Source: Verrucomicrobiota bacterium
GTDB taxonomy: Bacteria > Verrucomicrobiota > Verrucomicrobiia > Opitutales > Opitutaceae
DNA length: 62,899 bases
NCBI GenBank assembly: GCA_030604905.1
Contig: JAUVVA010000006.1
Span: 1-62,899, forward strand
Direction: 5' to 3'
The position numbers were made by a program, and so were the translations under genes. Position 1 is the first letter of the stretch; the number at the start of each line of letters is the position of its first letter. Of this stretch, positions 15,630-30,342 are shown piece by piece. Under the pieces are notes generated by a model. That model was given only the letters and a program-made list of their open reading frames with translations. It was not told where the DNA came from and did not search any database.

Positions 15630-16721
15630 ATGAGCATCGTCGCCCGCAACATCACCAAGACCTTCGGCGCCTACACCGCCCTCGCCGACGTCTCCCTCGA
15701 AGTGCCCACCGGCAAGCTGGTCGCCCTCCTCGGCCCCTCCGGCTCGGGCAAGACCACCCTGCTGCGCATCATCGCGGGCCTCGAGTTCGCCGACTCCGGC
15801 AGCGGCCGCATCGACTTCCACGGGCAGGACGTCACCGACACCCCCGCCGGCAAGCGCGGCGTCGGCTTCGTCTTCCAGCACTACGCGCTCTTCCGCCACA
15901 TGACCGTCGCGGAAAACATCGCCTTCGGCCTCACCGTGCGCCCGCGCAAGGAGCGCCCCGCGAAGGAGAAAATCGACGCCCGCGTTAAGGAGCTGCTCAA
16001 GCTCATCCAGCTCGAGGAGCTCGGCGGCCGCTACCCCGCGCAGCTCTCAGGCGGCCAGCGCCAGCGCGTCGCCCTCGCCCGCGCCCTCGCCGTCGACCCG
16101 AAAGTGCTCCTCCTCGACGAGCCCTTCGGCGCGCTCGACGCCCGCGTGCGCAAGGAGCTCCGCCGCTGGCTGCGCCACTTCCAGCGCGAGATCGGCGTCA
16201 CCACCATCTTCGTCACCCACGACCAGGAGGAGGCCCTCGAGCTCGCCGATGAGGTCGTCGTCATGAACAACGCCAAGATCGAGCAGCTCGGCACGCCCCA
16301 GCAGGTCTACGACCAGCCCGCCTCGCCCTTCGTGATCGAGTTTCTCGGCAACGTGAACCGCTTCGCCGCGCTCGGCCACCCGCTGCCCGGCGCCGGCGGC
16401 GACGTGCTCTACGTGCGTCCGCACGACGTCGACATCCAGCGCGACTACAAGGGCGAGCACGGCATCCGCGTGCGCGTCGAGCACGTCTTCTCCGCCGGCA
16501 ACTACGGCCGCGTCGCCCTCGTGCGCACCGACAACCACGAGACCATCGACGCCGAGATCTCCCGCGCCCGCCTCGCCGAGCTCGGCCTGCGCGCCGGCGA
16601 GGAGGCTTCGGTGGTCTTCCGTCACATCCGTCTCTTCCCCAAAGAGGGCAAGTTCACCGAGCGCGACGTCGTCACCGAGGACGCCGCCCCCACCCTCACC
16701 GACCCCGGCCGCGGGATCTGA
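15630..16721 (+). CDS. cysA: sulfate ABC transporter ATP-binding protein CysA
   Basis: This 363-residue ATPase powers sulfate import at the cytoplasmic face. The Walker A motif GPSGSGKTT is at 35-43, the Q-loop is in [13 protein letters not shown], the signature LSGGQ is at 139-143 and Walker B is [10 protein letters not shown]. The H-loop is in [10 protein letters not shown]. The C-terminal part (about 240-350) is the TOBE-like regulatory domain of CysA, with YVRPHDVDI. It is the last gene of the operon, followed by a 113-bp gap before glutamate dehydrogenase. Confidence 0.97.
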   Translation: MSIVARNITKTFGAYTALADVSLEVPTGKLVALLGPSGSGKTTLLRIIAGLEFADSGSGRIDFHGQDVTDTPAGKRGVGFVFQHYALFRHMTVAENIAFGLTVRPRKERPAKEKIDARVKELLKLIQLEELGGRYPAQLSGGQRQRVALARALAVDPKVLLLDEPFGALDARVRKELRRWLRHFQREIGVTTIFVTHDQEEALELADEVVVMNNAKIEQLGTPQQVYDQPASPFVIEFLGNVNRFAALGHPLPGAGGDVLYVRPHDVDIQRDYKGEHGIRVRVEHVFSAGNYGRVALVRTDNHETIDAEISRARLAELGLRAGEEASVVFRHIRLFPKEGKFTERDVVTEDAAPTLTDPGRGI

Positions 16722-16834
16722 GGCGCCCCGGCGCCGCCATCTTTCGTAGGAATCTCCCCGGTCCGGCGCCTTCGGAACTGCGCTTTTGGAAAAGCTGGCT
16801 AGGGTGACCGCCAAAGCCACCCAACCCGCGCGCC

Positions 16835-18112
16835 ATGTCCAAACTTCCCAGTTCCCCAATCTACAGCTCGGATGTGTATTTGATGGCCTGCAAGCAGTTC
16901 GACCGCGCCGCCGACGCCATCAACCTGCCCGAGACGATCCGCGACCGCACCAAACACCCGCGCCGCGCCGTCGTGCTCTCCCTGCCCATCCAGCGCGACG
17001 ACGGCACCGTCCAGGTCTTCGAGGGCTACCGGGTGCAACACAACCTCTCCAACGGCCCCGCCAAGGGCGGCGTGCGCTTCCACCCCGAGGTCAGCCTGGG
17101 GGAGGTCGCCGCGCTCGCCATGTGGATGAGCTGGAAAACCGCGCTCGTGGGCCTGCCCTACGGCGGCGCCAAGGGCGGCGTGATCGTCGACCCCTCGCGC
17201 CTCTCGGAGCGCGAGCTCGAACGCCTCGCTCGGCGCTACATGCAGGAACTCGTGCCCTTTGTCGGACCGCACGTCGACGTGCCCGCGCCCGACGTCGGCA
17301 CCAACGAACGCATGATGGGCTGGATGGTCGACACCTGGTCCAACCATCGCGGCCGTCTCGAACCCGCGGCCGTCACCGGAAAACCGCTCGCGCTCGGCGG
17401 CTCCCAGGGGCGCCGCGAGGCCACCGGCGCGGGCGTGGCGTATTTGGTTTCCCGCTACCTCGAGGACCTCGGCGTGCCCCCCTCCGAGGCCACCGTCGCC
17501 ATCCAGGGCTTTGGCAATGTCGGCGGCGAGGCCGCCCGCGCCCTCGCCCGCCGCGGCGCGAAGATCGTCGCCATCTCCGACCATACCGGAGGCTACTTCA
17601 ACGCCCGCGGCATCGACGTGGAAAAGGCGCTCGCCTGCGTGGCCACCACCCGCGATCTGCGCGCCTTCGACGGCGGCGACGCCCTCAGCAACGAGCAATT
17701 GCTCACCCTCGAGTGCACCGTGCTCATCCCGGCCGCGCTGGAGCGCGTGATCACGCCGGAGATCGCCCCGCGCCTGCGCTGCCGCCTGCTCGCCGAGGCC
17801 GCCAACGGCCCCACCACCTTCGCCGCCGACCGCTGGCTGGAGGAGAACCGACCGGATCTGGAGATCATCCCCGACGTGCTCTGCAACGCGGGCGGCGTCA
17901 TCGTCTCCTACTTCGAGTGGATCCAAAACCTGGAGAACTACTACTGGACCCGCGACGAGGTGCTGGAAAAGCTCTTCCTCCAGCTCGAGCGGGCCCGCGA
18001 GGCCGTGGAGCGGCAACGCTCCCGCTACAAGTTCACCCGCCGCCTCGCCGCGCAGACCCTTGGCATCCAACGCGTCGCCGACGCCAAGATGGCCCGCGGA
18101 CTCTACCCGTGA
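16835..18112 (+). CDS. Glu/Leu/Phe/Val dehydrogenase (glutamate dehydrogenase)
   Basis: This 425-residue cytoplasmic enzyme interconverts glutamate and 2-oxoglutarate plus ammonia. Substrate-site lysines are in [14 protein letters not shown] and [19 protein letters not shown], the latter containing catalytic Lys113. [15 protein letters not shown] follows. The NAD(P)-binding Rossmann motif is [13 protein letters not shown] near 222. EAANGPTT and [13 protein letters not shown] are further family signatures. The length and motifs fit hexameric GDH of the NAD-dependent, Bacillus RocG/GudB-like type; cofactor choice is inferred. It has its own upstream spacer with no clear terminator from cysA. 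Confidence 0.95.
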   Translation: MSKLPSSPIYSSDVYLMACKQFDRAADAINLPETIRDRTKHPRRAVVLSLPIQRDDGTVQVFEGYRVQHNLSNGPAKGGVRFHPEVSLGEVAALAMWMSWKTALVGLPYGGAKGGVIVDPSRLSERELERLARRYMQELVPFVGPHVDVPAPDVGTNERMMGWMVDTWSNHRGRLEPAAVTGKPLALGGSQGRREATGAGVAYLVSRYLEDLGVPPSEATVAIQGFGNVGGEAARALARRGAKIVAISDHTGGYFNARGIDVEKALACVATTRDLRAFDGGDALSNEQLLTLECTVLIPAALERVITPEIAPRLRCRLLAEAANGPTTFAADRWLEENRPDLEIIPDVLCNAGGVIVSYFEWIQNLENYYWTRDEVLEKLFLQLERAREAVERQRSRYKFTRRLAAQTLGIQRVADAKMARGLYP

Positions 18113-18117
18113 CTCCC

Positions 18118-18176
18118 GGTCATTGGCCGTTGGTCATTGGTCATTGGTCATTGGTCATTCCGCGGCTCCGCCGCGG
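18118..18176. repeat. TTGGTCA heptad repeat plus GC palindrome, copy 2
   Basis: Consecutive TTGGTCA units follow a degenerate start (GGTCATTGGCCG). They end in GGTCATTC joined directly to the palindrome CCGCGGCTCCGCCGCGG (18160-18176). It lies between the glutamate dehydrogenase stop and tatA. Confidence 0.88.
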
Positions 18177-18221
18177 TTCCCCCTTTACTCTCCGCCCCCG
18201 AGAAAACACCGTGTGCTCATC

Positions 18222-18482
18222 ATGACCGCGTTTTTCGCCCCGTTTCTTAGCGTCTTCGGCCTCGGTGGACCCGAGCTGCTCATCATCCTTGCCGTGCTGA
18301 TTCTCCTCTTCGGCGCGAAGAAACTCCCCGAGCTCGCCAAGGGCTTGGGCAAATCGGTGAGCGAATTCAAAAAGGCCACCAAGGAGGAGGAGGAAGAGGC
18401 CCAGAAGAACGCGACCGAGACGAAGGTCGCGGCCAAGCCCGCCGCGCAGCCCGCGGATTCCTCCAAGCCCGGCCCGAACTGA
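18222..18482 (+). CDS. tatA: Sec-independent protein translocase TatA/TatE
   Basis: This 86-residue protein has a single membrane helix at about 17-31 ([15 protein letters not shown]). The hinge and amphipathic helix [21 protein letters not shown] follow, and then an acidic KEEEEEAQK stretch and an alanine-rich tail. TatA oligomerises to form the pore of the twin-arginine pathway for folded proteins. The first residues, [16 protein letters not shown], include the FGLGGPEL motif common in this family. The ATG at 18222 is 46 bp after the repeat element. No tatB or tatC is adjacent, so the rest of the system must be elsewhere. Confidence 0.95.
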   Translation: MTAFFAPFLSVFGLGGPELLIILAVLILLFGAKKLPELAKGLGKSVSEFKKATKEEEEEAQKNATETKVAAKPAAQPADSSKPGPN

Positions 18483-18584
18483 GCCCACAATCGGCGACGG
18501 GGGCGCCGCCGCTGCTGCGCTCCACCAACCCTTGCGCGCCCTTCTTTTTGAGGGCGACGCCGATGCCGCGGGCCGGCCGCGCCT

Positions 18585-20600
<2,016 letters not shown>

Positions 20601-20721
20601 GGCGTGTAGCCGCAAGACGCTCGCGCCCGGGCAGGCGCAGGCAACGCGAAAGCTCGATCCGGGCGGTCACGGCTCGCCCGAAGGGAGGAGCGCGCCCCGC
20701 GAGGGGCCCGGCCCGGCCGGC

Positions 20722-21963
<1,242 letters not shown>

Positions 21964-21966
21964 GGG

Positions 21967-22002
21967 AAAAGAAAAGGAGCGGAGAACATTCGTCTCCGCT
22001 CC
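21967..22002 (-). terminator. trpB: intrinsic terminator or attenuator just before trpB
   Basis: On the minus strand, GGAGCGGAGA pairs perfectly with TCTCCGCTCC around a 7-nt loop. TTTTCTTTT follows, only three bases before the trpB ATG. It could end lepB transcription. However, no promoter can fit between it and trpB, which points to readthrough control or attenuation. A second copy of CCGCTCCGGC at 22035-22044 offers an alternative pairing partner. Confidence 0.75.
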
Positions 22003-22130
22003 GGCGCTGGCAAACGGGTTTTTGGATCGGCCTCCCGCTCCGGCTGGGACCTCGGCCGTCTCGGTAGGTGGACGCGGGCCGATCCGATTCGCGTGAACCC
22101 GGCCCTTGGGACCAAGCGCGGCCCGGGGGC

Positions 22131-23414
22131 TCAGGGCGCCGGCCCCCAGCGCTTTGTGAACGGGTAATAGATGAACAAGGGCCGCCCCACCACGTCCTTG
22201 GCCGGCACCGTGCCCCAGTAGCGACCGTCGAGACTGTTGGCGGAGTTGTCGCCGAGCGCCATGTATTGCCCGGGCCCCACCCTCACGGTCGCGCCGTCAC
22301 GGAAAAGGCCCTCCGGCCGGAAGCCCACGAAACCGTCCGCCTCGCGGGCGTTGCGATCAAAGGCGTTTGCACCGGTGATCGGGGCGCCGTTTCGAAACAG
22401 CACCGGCCGCTCGATGCGCAGCTCGTCGCCGGGCACGCCGACCAGTCGCTTGATGTAGTATTGGTCGCCGCCAGTCCGCGCGAGATCCGGGATGTTGCCC
22501 GTGCGAAAGACGAACCCGTCGCCGACCTTGGGCCGGACGAAGTGATAGCTCACGCGGTCGACGAAGAGCTGGTCCCCCGTTAGAATGTCGAAGGACAGAA
22601 GCCGCTCTCCCCGGCGGACGGTCCGGCCGGTGCGCAGGAAGTAGACGCGTTGCGGCCCGAGCGGCGTGTTCAAGGTGGCCTCCATCAGACGACCGGCCGC
22701 CTGCTCGGCGCCGACGATGTCGGCCAGCGAGCGGCTGTCGCCGGGGAAGAAGGCGTCGCGCAAGACCCAGTCCATGTCGAAATCCAGCGGCACGCGCACC
22801 GTGGCCGCGCCCTGCCCGACGAAGAACCGATACTCCCGGAGACGCGCGGGAAACACGCCCCAGGAGCGCCCCGGCACCTCCGCGAAGGCCACCGAGCCCC
22901 GGCCGACGACGACCGGCAGCAGCACCTCGCCCGTATCCGGCGCGTCGATACGCCGCTGCGTCGCCCCGAAGGCGAGCAGCCGGGCCGCGCGCGCCGGCGC
23001 CGAAGGCTCGTCCGCCGGGCTCATGAACACCTCCCCGGTCATGCCGTGGTAGGAGGGCCACATCGAGTTGGTGGGGATCTTGAACGGCTGCACGTAGTAG
23101 GCGCGCAGCCCCAGGATCACGATCGCCGCCATGAGGAAGAACTCGACGTTCTCCACCAGCCCGGACTTCGGGTAGTGGGAGCCCCCGTGCCGCCGCAGCA
23201 CCCGCTCCAGCTCCTCGATCAGCAGCTTGAGCTTGGCGGTGTCGGCCTTGTCCCGCAGCGCCTGCCGCACCGGGGCGACCGCCTCGGCCAGCTCGGCGCG
23301 GCCCGCCTCCCCCATCACGTCCCGACGATAATGATAGACCTTGTCGGCGAGCTCGAGCCAGTGCGTGGCGAGGCGGCGGGTCTTGGTGTGCTGCGAGGCG
23401 AAAAGTCCAAACAT
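22131..23414 (-). CDS. lepB: signal peptidase I with large insertion
   Basis: This 427-residue type I signal peptidase cleaves signal peptides at the outer face of the inner membrane. A cytoplasmic N-terminal helical region (about 1-85) precedes one membrane helix at about 91-107. The catalytic Ser117 is in [12 protein letters not shown]. The general-base Lys322 is in [14 protein letters not shown], and the C-terminal box is [14 protein letters not shown]. The Ser-to-Lys distance is about 205 residues, against about 55 in the E. coli enzyme, so roughly 150 residues are inserted in the catalytic domain. The ATG at 23414 gives [24 protein letters not shown]. An upstream start 54 nt earlier is less supported. 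It is divergent from the TonB receptor gene. Confidence 0.93.
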   Translation of the reverse strand: MFGLFASQHTKTRRLATHWLELADKVYHYRRDVMGEAGRAELAEAVAPVRQALRDKADTAKLKLLIEELERVLRRHGGSHYPKSGLVENVEFFLMAAIVILGLRAYYVQPFKIPTNSMWPSYHGMTGEVFMSPADEPSAPARAARLLAFGATQRRIDAPDTGEVLLPVVVGRGSVAFAEVPGRSWGVFPARLREYRFFVGQGAATVRVPLDFDMDWVLRDAFFPGDSRSLADIVGAEQAAGRLMEATLNTPLGPQRVYFLRTGRTVRRGERLLSFDILTGDQLFVDRVSYHFVRPKVGDGFVFRTGNIPDLARTGGDQYYIKRLVGVPGDELRIERPVLFRNGAPITGANAFDRNAREADGFVGFRPEGLFRDGATVRVGPGQYMALGDNSANSLDGRYWGTVPAKDVVGRPLFIYYPFTKRWGPAP

Positions 23415-23579
23415 GTGATCGCGGGGGAAGACCCCATCGCACGCGAAGCCGGGCCCGCCCGAAAGCAAAAAGGCGAGCGTTTATTTCCGGGGTTTCTTCC
23501 TACGGGTTCCGGGTTGGCACCGGTCGGCGCTCCCGCAAAGCTCCCGCATCCTCGTCCTCCGCGTCACCCCATAGCCACC

Positions 23580-25595
23580 ATGTTCGCCCGTTCCGCCCGC
23601 GTGTGCTCCCTTCGCGTCGCCTGCCTCGCAACCTTCGGCGTCCCCTTCCTTTGCGCGGCTCCCCCGCCCCGGGGCGCCACCGCCGCCGACCTGGCCGAGC
23701 TGCCCCTTGAGCAACTCATGGCCCTGCCCGTCGAGTCGGTCTCGGGCGTCTCGAAATATGAGCAGGCCATTCGCCGCGCGCCGGCCGGCGTCACCGTCTT
23801 CACCGCCGCCGATATCCGCAACTACGGCTGGCGCACCCTCGCCGACGCCCTCCGCGCCGCGCCCGGCTTTCACATCCGCCACGACCGCTTCTACGAATAC
23901 GTCGGCAACCGGGGCTTCACCCGCCCCTACGACTACAACGCCCGCACGCTCATCCTGGTGAACGGCCACCGGATCAACGACCCCATCTACCAGCAGGGCG
24001 CCGTCGGCACCGAGTTCCTCCTCGACCTCGACATGGTCGAGCGCATCGAGATCATCCGCGGCCCCGGCTCCTCCATCTACGGCAGCAACGCCTTCTACGG
24101 GGCCGTCAACGTCATCCCCAAGCGCGGCCGCGACCTCGCCGGCGGCCAGGCCTCCCTCGCCGTCGGCACCGAGCCCTCGATCAAAAGCCGCGTCTCCTTC
24201 GGCGACCGCAGCGCCGGAGGCGTCGAATACACCCTCTCCGCCACCGGCTGGACCTCCGAGGGCGAGCGTCGTTTCGACCTGCCCCGGACCTGGCGCGACT
24301 CCCACCCGAGCTTCGTCGCCGCCGAGGCCCGCGACCGGGACGACCTCTCGGTCGCCAACGCCTTCGGCCACGTCGCCTGGCGCGGCCTCGAGGCCGAGGC
24401 CGCCTACGGCCGCCGGCGCAAGGACGTGTTGCCCCCCGTCTATTTCACCAACGTCGACACCCCCGCCTTCGGCATCGACGAACGGGCCTACGCGCTCCTC
24501 CGCGCCACCGGCGAGCCGACGCCCGACTCCCAGCTCACCGCCAAGCTGGCCCTCGACTACTACCACTACGAAGGCCTCTTCAGCCCCCAGTTCACCGATT
24601 TCGAGCAACAGTCCCCCTATGCCGACAGCCTCTCGCTCAACTTCGAGATTCGCTGGCGCCAGACCTTCTCCGACAAGCACACCCTGCTCGCCGGCTTCGA
24701 GTTTCAGGACAATTTCCGCCAGGACCTCGGACGCCGCAACCTCAGCACCGGCGAAGAACCCGTCCGCGTGCGCGAATCCTCCCGCTACTACAGCCCCTTC
24801 GCCCAGTTCGACTGGGAACTCGCCGACCCGCTCCGCCTCTCCCTCGGCGGTCGCTACGATCACTACGACTTCGGCCAGGAGCGCTTCACGCCCCGCGTGG
24901 GCCTCATCTGGGACCTCTCCGAGGCCACCACCTTCAAGCTCCTTTACGGCGAATCCTTCCGCGTCCCCAACGTCGAGGAACGCAACGCGGCCGAAGCGAA
25001 CTTTCTCCCCAATCCCGACCTCGGGCCCGAGACCAACCGCACCTGGGAGCTCATCGCCGAGCATCGGCTGAACGCCATCTGGCGCCTCGAAGCCCACGCC
25101 TACCACATCCGCTCCAACGACCTGATCTCCACCATCCCCGTTCCCGGCATCCCCGACGCCGAGATCTACGCCAACTCCCAGCGCATCATCACCCGCGGCG
25201 TGGACCTGGGCGGCACCGCGCACTTCCCCTCCGGCCTGCAACTCCGCGCCTACGGCACCCTGCAACGCACCCACGACGACATCACCGGCGGCAGCGTGAC
25301 CGACGCGCCCCGCCACCTCCTCAAATTCGCCGCCTCCGCCCCCCTCGGCCCCCGCTGGCTGCGCGGCTCCCTCGAGACGCACTACGTCGGCGAACGCCGC
25401 GATTCCTTCGGCCAAACCGTCGACGACTACGTCACCGCCAACCTCACCCTGCGCGCCAGCCGCGTCTGGCACGGCTGGGACTTCGGCCTCACCGTTTACA
25501 ACCTCGCCAACGAAAGCTGGTCCGACCCCAAGAATTTCGGCCAGATCCAAGCCCCGCCCCGCAGCGCCGTCTTCCGCGCCACCCTGGACTTCTGA
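23580..25595 (+). CDS. TonB-dependent outer-membrane receptor
   Basis: This 671-residue receptor has a signal peptide (MFARSARVCSLRVACLATFGVPFLCAA) and a short LAELPLEQLMALPVESVSGVSKYEQ segment. The plug domain includes TVFTAADIRNYGWRTLADALRAAPG, LILVNGHRIND and VERIEIIRGPGSSIYGSNAFYGAVNVI. A beta-barrel ends in aromatic ATLDF, as needed for BAM insertion. The MALPVESVSG type of start is common in receptors genetically linked to YfiR and signalling kinases. The open frame extends far upstream, but the ATG at 23580 fits the signal peptide. Its stop overlaps the yfiR-like start (TGATG), so the two are translationally coupled. The ligand is unknown. Confidence 0.93.
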   Translation: MFARSARVCSLRVACLATFGVPFLCAAPPPRGATAADLAELPLEQLMALPVESVSGVSKYEQAIRRAPAGVTVFTAADIRNYGWRTLADALRAAPGFHIRHDRFYEYVGNRGFTRPYDYNARTLILVNGHRINDPIYQQGAVGTEFLLDLDMVERIEIIRGPGSSIYGSNAFYGAVNVIPKRGRDLAGGQASLAVGTEPSIKSRVSFGDRSAGGVEYTLSATGWTSEGERRFDLPRTWRDSHPSFVAAEARDRDDLSVANAFGHVAWRGLEAEAAYGRRRKDVLPPVYFTNVDTPAFGIDERAYALLRATGEPTPDSQLTAKLALDYYHYEGLFSPQFTDFEQQSPYADSLSLNFEIRWRQTFSDKHTLLAGFEFQDNFRQDLGRRNLSTGEEPVRVRESSRYYSPFAQFDWELADPLRLSLGGRYDHYDFGQERFTPRVGLIWDLSEATTFKLLYGESFRVPNVEERNAAEANFLPNPDLGPETNRTWELIAEHRLNAIWRLEAHAYHIRSNDLISTIPVPGIPDAEIYANSQRIITRGVDLGGTAHFPSGLQLRAYGTLQRTHDDITGGSVTDAPRHLLKFAASAPLGPRWLRGSLETHYVGERRDSFGQTVDDYVTANLTLRASRVWHGWDFGLTVYNLANESWSDPKNFGQIQAPPRSAVFRATLDF

Positions 25596-26218
25596 TGCGC
25601 GGTCGCCTCTCCAGCCACAGCCGCAGCCTAGGTGTGTCGCTCGCCGCGGCGCTCCTCCTCGCCGCCGCGCGCCCGGCCGAGGCCTCGCCCGGACAGCCGC
25701 CCTCCGCGCTCCCGCCCGCGCCGGCGCCCGCCTTTGCGCCCGACGCCGTCAAAGCCGCCTTCCTCATCAACTTCATCCGCTTCACCGACTGGCCCACGCC
25801 TCCCTCCCGCGACAGCCCCTACGTGGTCGGGATCTCCGGCAACCGCGCGCTCGAGGACGAGTTGTTCCGGCTCGCCGACCGCCAGCTCGTGCGCGGCCAC
25901 CGGCTGCGTGTCGTCCGCATCCGCTCCGCCCGCGACCTGGAGACGCTGCACCTCGCCTTCTTCGACACCGGCGCGCCGCACTCGCTCGAAGCCTTCGGCC
26001 CGCGCGAGGCCCTCCCCCTCCTCGCCCGGCGACCCGTGCTCACCGTATCCGACAGCCCGGGCTTTCTTCCGCTCGGCGGCATGATCCAGCTCTTCCGCGA
26101 GGAGTCCGCCCTCCGCTTCGCCATCGCCCCCGAGGCGGCCCGCGCCGCCGGCCTCGTGATCAGCTCCCGCCTGCTCGCCCTCGCGAGCATCTACCGGGAA
26201 GAGCCCCCCGCGCCATGA
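25595..26218 (+). CDS. YfiR family periplasmic regulator (DUF4154)
   Basis: This 207-residue exported protein has a hydrophobic signal region near residues 12-30. The YfiR/DUF4154 fold shows as VKAAFLINFIRFTDWP, VVGISGNRALEDEL, RPVLTVSDSPGFLPLGGMIQLFREESALRFAIAPEAARAAGLVISSRLL. In Pseudomonas, YfiR restrains the CHASE8-containing diguanylate cyclase YfiN in the periplasm. Here the next gene encodes a kinase with a similar sensor region, so YfiR probably controls that kinase. The protein contains no cysteine, unlike P. aeruginosa YfiR, which depends on disulfides. It overlaps the receptor stop by one base and the kinase start by four bases. Confidence 0.9.
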   Translation: MRGRLSSHSRSLGVSLAAALLLAAARPAEASPGQPPSALPPAPAPAFAPDAVKAAFLINFIRFTDWPTPPSRDSPYVVGISGNRALEDELFRLADRQLVRGHRLRVVRIRSARDLETLHLAFFDTGAPHSLEAFGPREALPLLARRPVLTVSDSPGFLPLGGMIQLFREESALRFAIAPEAARAAGLVISSRLLALASIYREEPPAP

Positions 26219-27811
26219 GCACGCGCCCCCTCACGCTTCGCCGCCACGTGCTCGTCTTCGCCGTCCTTGTCAGCGGCTTCGTCTTCTTCCTCGTCGGCGC
26301 GATCCTCTTCCTGCACCACCTCGGCCAGGCCCGCACCCGCCTCTCCGCCTCGCTCCAGTCCACCGCCCGCATCATCGCCGGCAACGCGTCCGCCGCCCTC
26401 GCTTTTCGCGACCTGGCCGCCGCCAGCGAGATCCTCGGCACACTTCGCCACGATCCCCTGATCGTCTCCGCCGTCCTCTACGATCTCCAGGGCGAGACCT
26501 TCGTCTCCCACGGGCGCCCCATCGGCTCGCCCCACCCTCTCGACCCCGATTCCGCCGTCCTCGTCGACGTCGGCAACCAGGGCGAGACCTACGGCCGCCT
26601 CCTCGTCGTCGCCGACAACCGCGCCGAGCTGCGCCGCACCGCCCTCACCTGGGCCGGCGTCTACGGCGGCGCCTTCCTCCTCACCCTTCTCGTCGTGCTC
26701 ATCCTGGCCGCGCGCTTCCAGCGCGCCGTCGCCGCGCCCATCGTCAGCCTCGCCCGCACCGCCCAGGAGGTCACCAGCCGCCGCGACTACTCCCTGCGCG
26801 CCCAGACCCGCGGCCCCGCCGAGGTCTCCGCGCTCGCGGAAGCCTTCAACACCATGCTCCTCGAGGTCGGCCGGCGCGACGAGGCCCTCGCCCGCCAGCT
26901 CGTCGCCCTCGACCAGGAAGTCCGCGAGCGCAAGGCCGCCCAGGAAACCTTGCGCGAAAACACCCGCGAGATGCTCCGCCTCTCCCGCGAGGCCGGCATG
27001 GCCGAGGTCGCCGCCGGCGTGCTCCACAACATCGGCAACGCCCTCAACAGCATCAACGTCTCGGCCGAGCTCCTCGCCGACCACCTGCGCTCCCACGCCC
27101 GCTCCGGCCTGGCCGCCCTTCAGGAGCTCTTCCGCTCCCCCCCGCCCAAGGCCCGCGCCGTCCTCGAGGCCCATGCCGAGGGCCCCGCGCTGCGCGACTA
27201 TGCCGCGGCCTGCGCCGGCCACGCCTCCGAGCACCTCACCCTGGCCGAAGACGAGCTCGCCTCCCTCCGCATCGGCGTCGGCCACCTCAAGGAGATCGTC
27301 GCCCGCCAGCAGACCCTCGCCAAGGCCCCCCGCCGCAGCGAGCAATTCGACCTTGTGGAAGTCGTGCGGGAATCCCTCCTTATCGACAAAACCGAGAGCC
27401 ATGCCCCCGCGGTCCGGGTGCTCCAGAGCACCGAGGGCGCCCCGCCCTTCCACGTGTTTGCCGACCGCGGCGCAGTCGCCCAGATCCTGATCAACCTCCT
27501 CGCCAACGCCCGTGCCGCCGTCGCCACCGCCTCTCCCGCCGATCCCCTCGTCCGCATCCACATCGGCCCCGCCACCGCCTCCCACCTCCCCGTCTCCGTC
27601 TCGGACAACGGCGTGGGCATCGCGCCCGATCAGCTCGTATCCATCTTCCGCTACGGCTTCACCACCAAATCCGCCGGCCATGGTTTCGGCCTCCACAACG
27701 CCGCCAACACCGCCCGCCTCCTCGGCGGCTCCCTCCGCGTCCACAGCGACGGCGTCGGCCGGGGCGCCACCTTCACCCTGGAGCTCCCTCGCCAGCCGCC
27801 CGGCGTCGCCC

Positions 27812-27822
<11 letters not shown>
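26215..27822 (+). CDS. CHASE8-like/HAMP sensor histidine kinase
   Basis: This 535-residue membrane kinase has a first helix at about 11-35. A short periplasmic sensor ([29 protein letters not shown]) matches the CHASE8 type known from YfiN. The second helix is at about 149-168 and HAMP at 170-222. The phosphoacceptor His271 is in [15 protein letters not shown]. The HATPase has [16 protein letters not shown] and a [11 protein letters not shown] lid. The [13 protein letters not shown]-box is a recognisable subtype of membrane kinases. It overlaps yfiR by four bases (ATGA) and the hybrid kinase by 11 bases. The likely flow is receptor, YfiR, this kinase, then the downstream receiver. That order is inferred. 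Confidence 0.92.
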
Positions 27823-29593
<1,771 letters not shown>

Positions 29594-29664
29594 CCGCCAT
29601 CACCCGCCGCCACGTAGCCGACACGGCGGATCCGTGGCACCGGCCGGCGCCCTCCTCTCGCACG

Positions 29665-29687
29665 GGCCGCGCCGCAGCGGCGCGGCC
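29665..29687. terminator. GC hairpin between convergent genes
   Basis: A perfect 11-bp stem, GGCCGCGCCGC and its complement, has a one-base centre and sits between the 3' ends of the hybrid kinase and mrpG. It could serve both directions. There is no T-tract, so intrinsic termination is uncertain. Confidence 0.45.
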
Positions 29688-29704
29688 GGCGAGGAAACCG
29701 GGCC

Positions 29705-30022
29705 CTACTCCCGCGCCCAGCCCTGCGCCGACCAACGCGCCACCTTGCGGCGAAAGCCGATCAAACAGAGCAGGTGGCTGGCCACCGGGATCGTCACGAG
29801 CTGAAAGCAGATCGCGAGGACGACCTTCCACCACTCGATCCCGTCGATCAGGAAGCCGAGCGAGACCAGCATCAAGATGACGCCGAGCGTGAGGGCCTTG
29901 CCCAGCGCATGGGCGCGGCAATACACGTCCGGCAGGCGGCAGATGCCGACCGCCGCCACGAGCAGGAAAAAGAGGCCGCCCAGGAGCGAGAGCGCGCCGG
30001 CGATTTGGCAGACGAGGCTCAT
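29705..30022 (-). CDS. mrpG: Na+/H+ antiporter subunit G
   Basis: This 105-residue membrane protein has three hydrophobic helices. Its signature LSLLGGLFFLLVAAVGICRLPDVYCRAHALGKALTLGV is diagnostic for MnhG/MrpG. It is the last gene of a complete Mrp operon, and its ATG overlaps the mrpF stop by four bases. The Mrp complex exchanges cytoplasmic Na+ for external H+ and supports alkali and salt tolerance. G is a small structural subunit of the complex. Confidence 0.95.
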   Translation of the reverse strand: MSLVCQIAGALSLLGGLFFLLVAAVGICRLPDVYCRAHALGKALTLGVILMLVSLGFLIDGIEWWKVVLAICFQLVTIPVASHLLCLIGFRRKVARWSAQGWARE

Positions 30023-30336
30023 TCGCGGCCCTCCCGCTCGACGTTAAAATCCTCGCCCGCGCTGCCCTTGGGCTGCGCCAGGTAGTAGTAGAAGGCGACC
30101 GTGGTGAAGAAACCGAGCGCCGTCACGATGATGATCATCTCCAGGAACCCGAAGGCCGCCACCTGGAGCGAAAACATCGCCACGGCCGTCACGATGGAGA
30201 CGACCGCGGCGTCGAGCCCGACCATGCGGTCGAGCGTGGTCGGACCGGTGGTGATGCGCCAGAGGCCGGCGCCGGCGAGCAGCAGCGCGACCAGCCAGCC
30301 GAGGGGATAGAGCACGTTGTGCAGAAGGGCTTCCAT
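30019..30336 (-). CDS. mrpF: Na+/H+ antiporter subunit F
   Basis: This 105-residue subunit has three membrane helices. The MnhF pattern is LLLAGAGLWRITTGPTTLDRMVGLDAAVVSIVTAVAMF followed by FLEMIIIVTALGFFTTVAFYYYL. The acidic and basic tail after the last helix is usual. It starts six bases after mrpE ends and overlaps mrpG by four bases. Confidence 0.95.
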   Translation of the reverse strand: MEALLHNVLYPLGWLVALLLAGAGLWRITTGPTTLDRMVGLDAAVVSIVTAVAMFSLQVAAFGFLEMIIIVTALGFFTTVAFYYYLAQPKGSAGEDFNVEREGRE

Positions 30337-30342
30337 GGGAGA

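Noticed and set aside
21964-22130. T-box or tryptophan leader peptide before trpB
   Set aside because: No T-box signature and no short frame with repeated TGG codons were found; only the terminator-like hairpin is supported.
22131-23468. lepB start at 23468
   Set aside because: The upstream 18 residues show no conservation pattern, and ATG 23414 gives a start typical of the family.
22650-23579. Long 5' extension of the TonB receptor frame
   Set aside because: The extension runs antisense over lepB and lacks any family similarity. The signal peptide begins at 23580.
29594-29704. Start of a mobile element between the hybrid kinase and mrpG
   Set aside because: The palindrome is a single GC hairpin without terminal repeats or other copies in the window.
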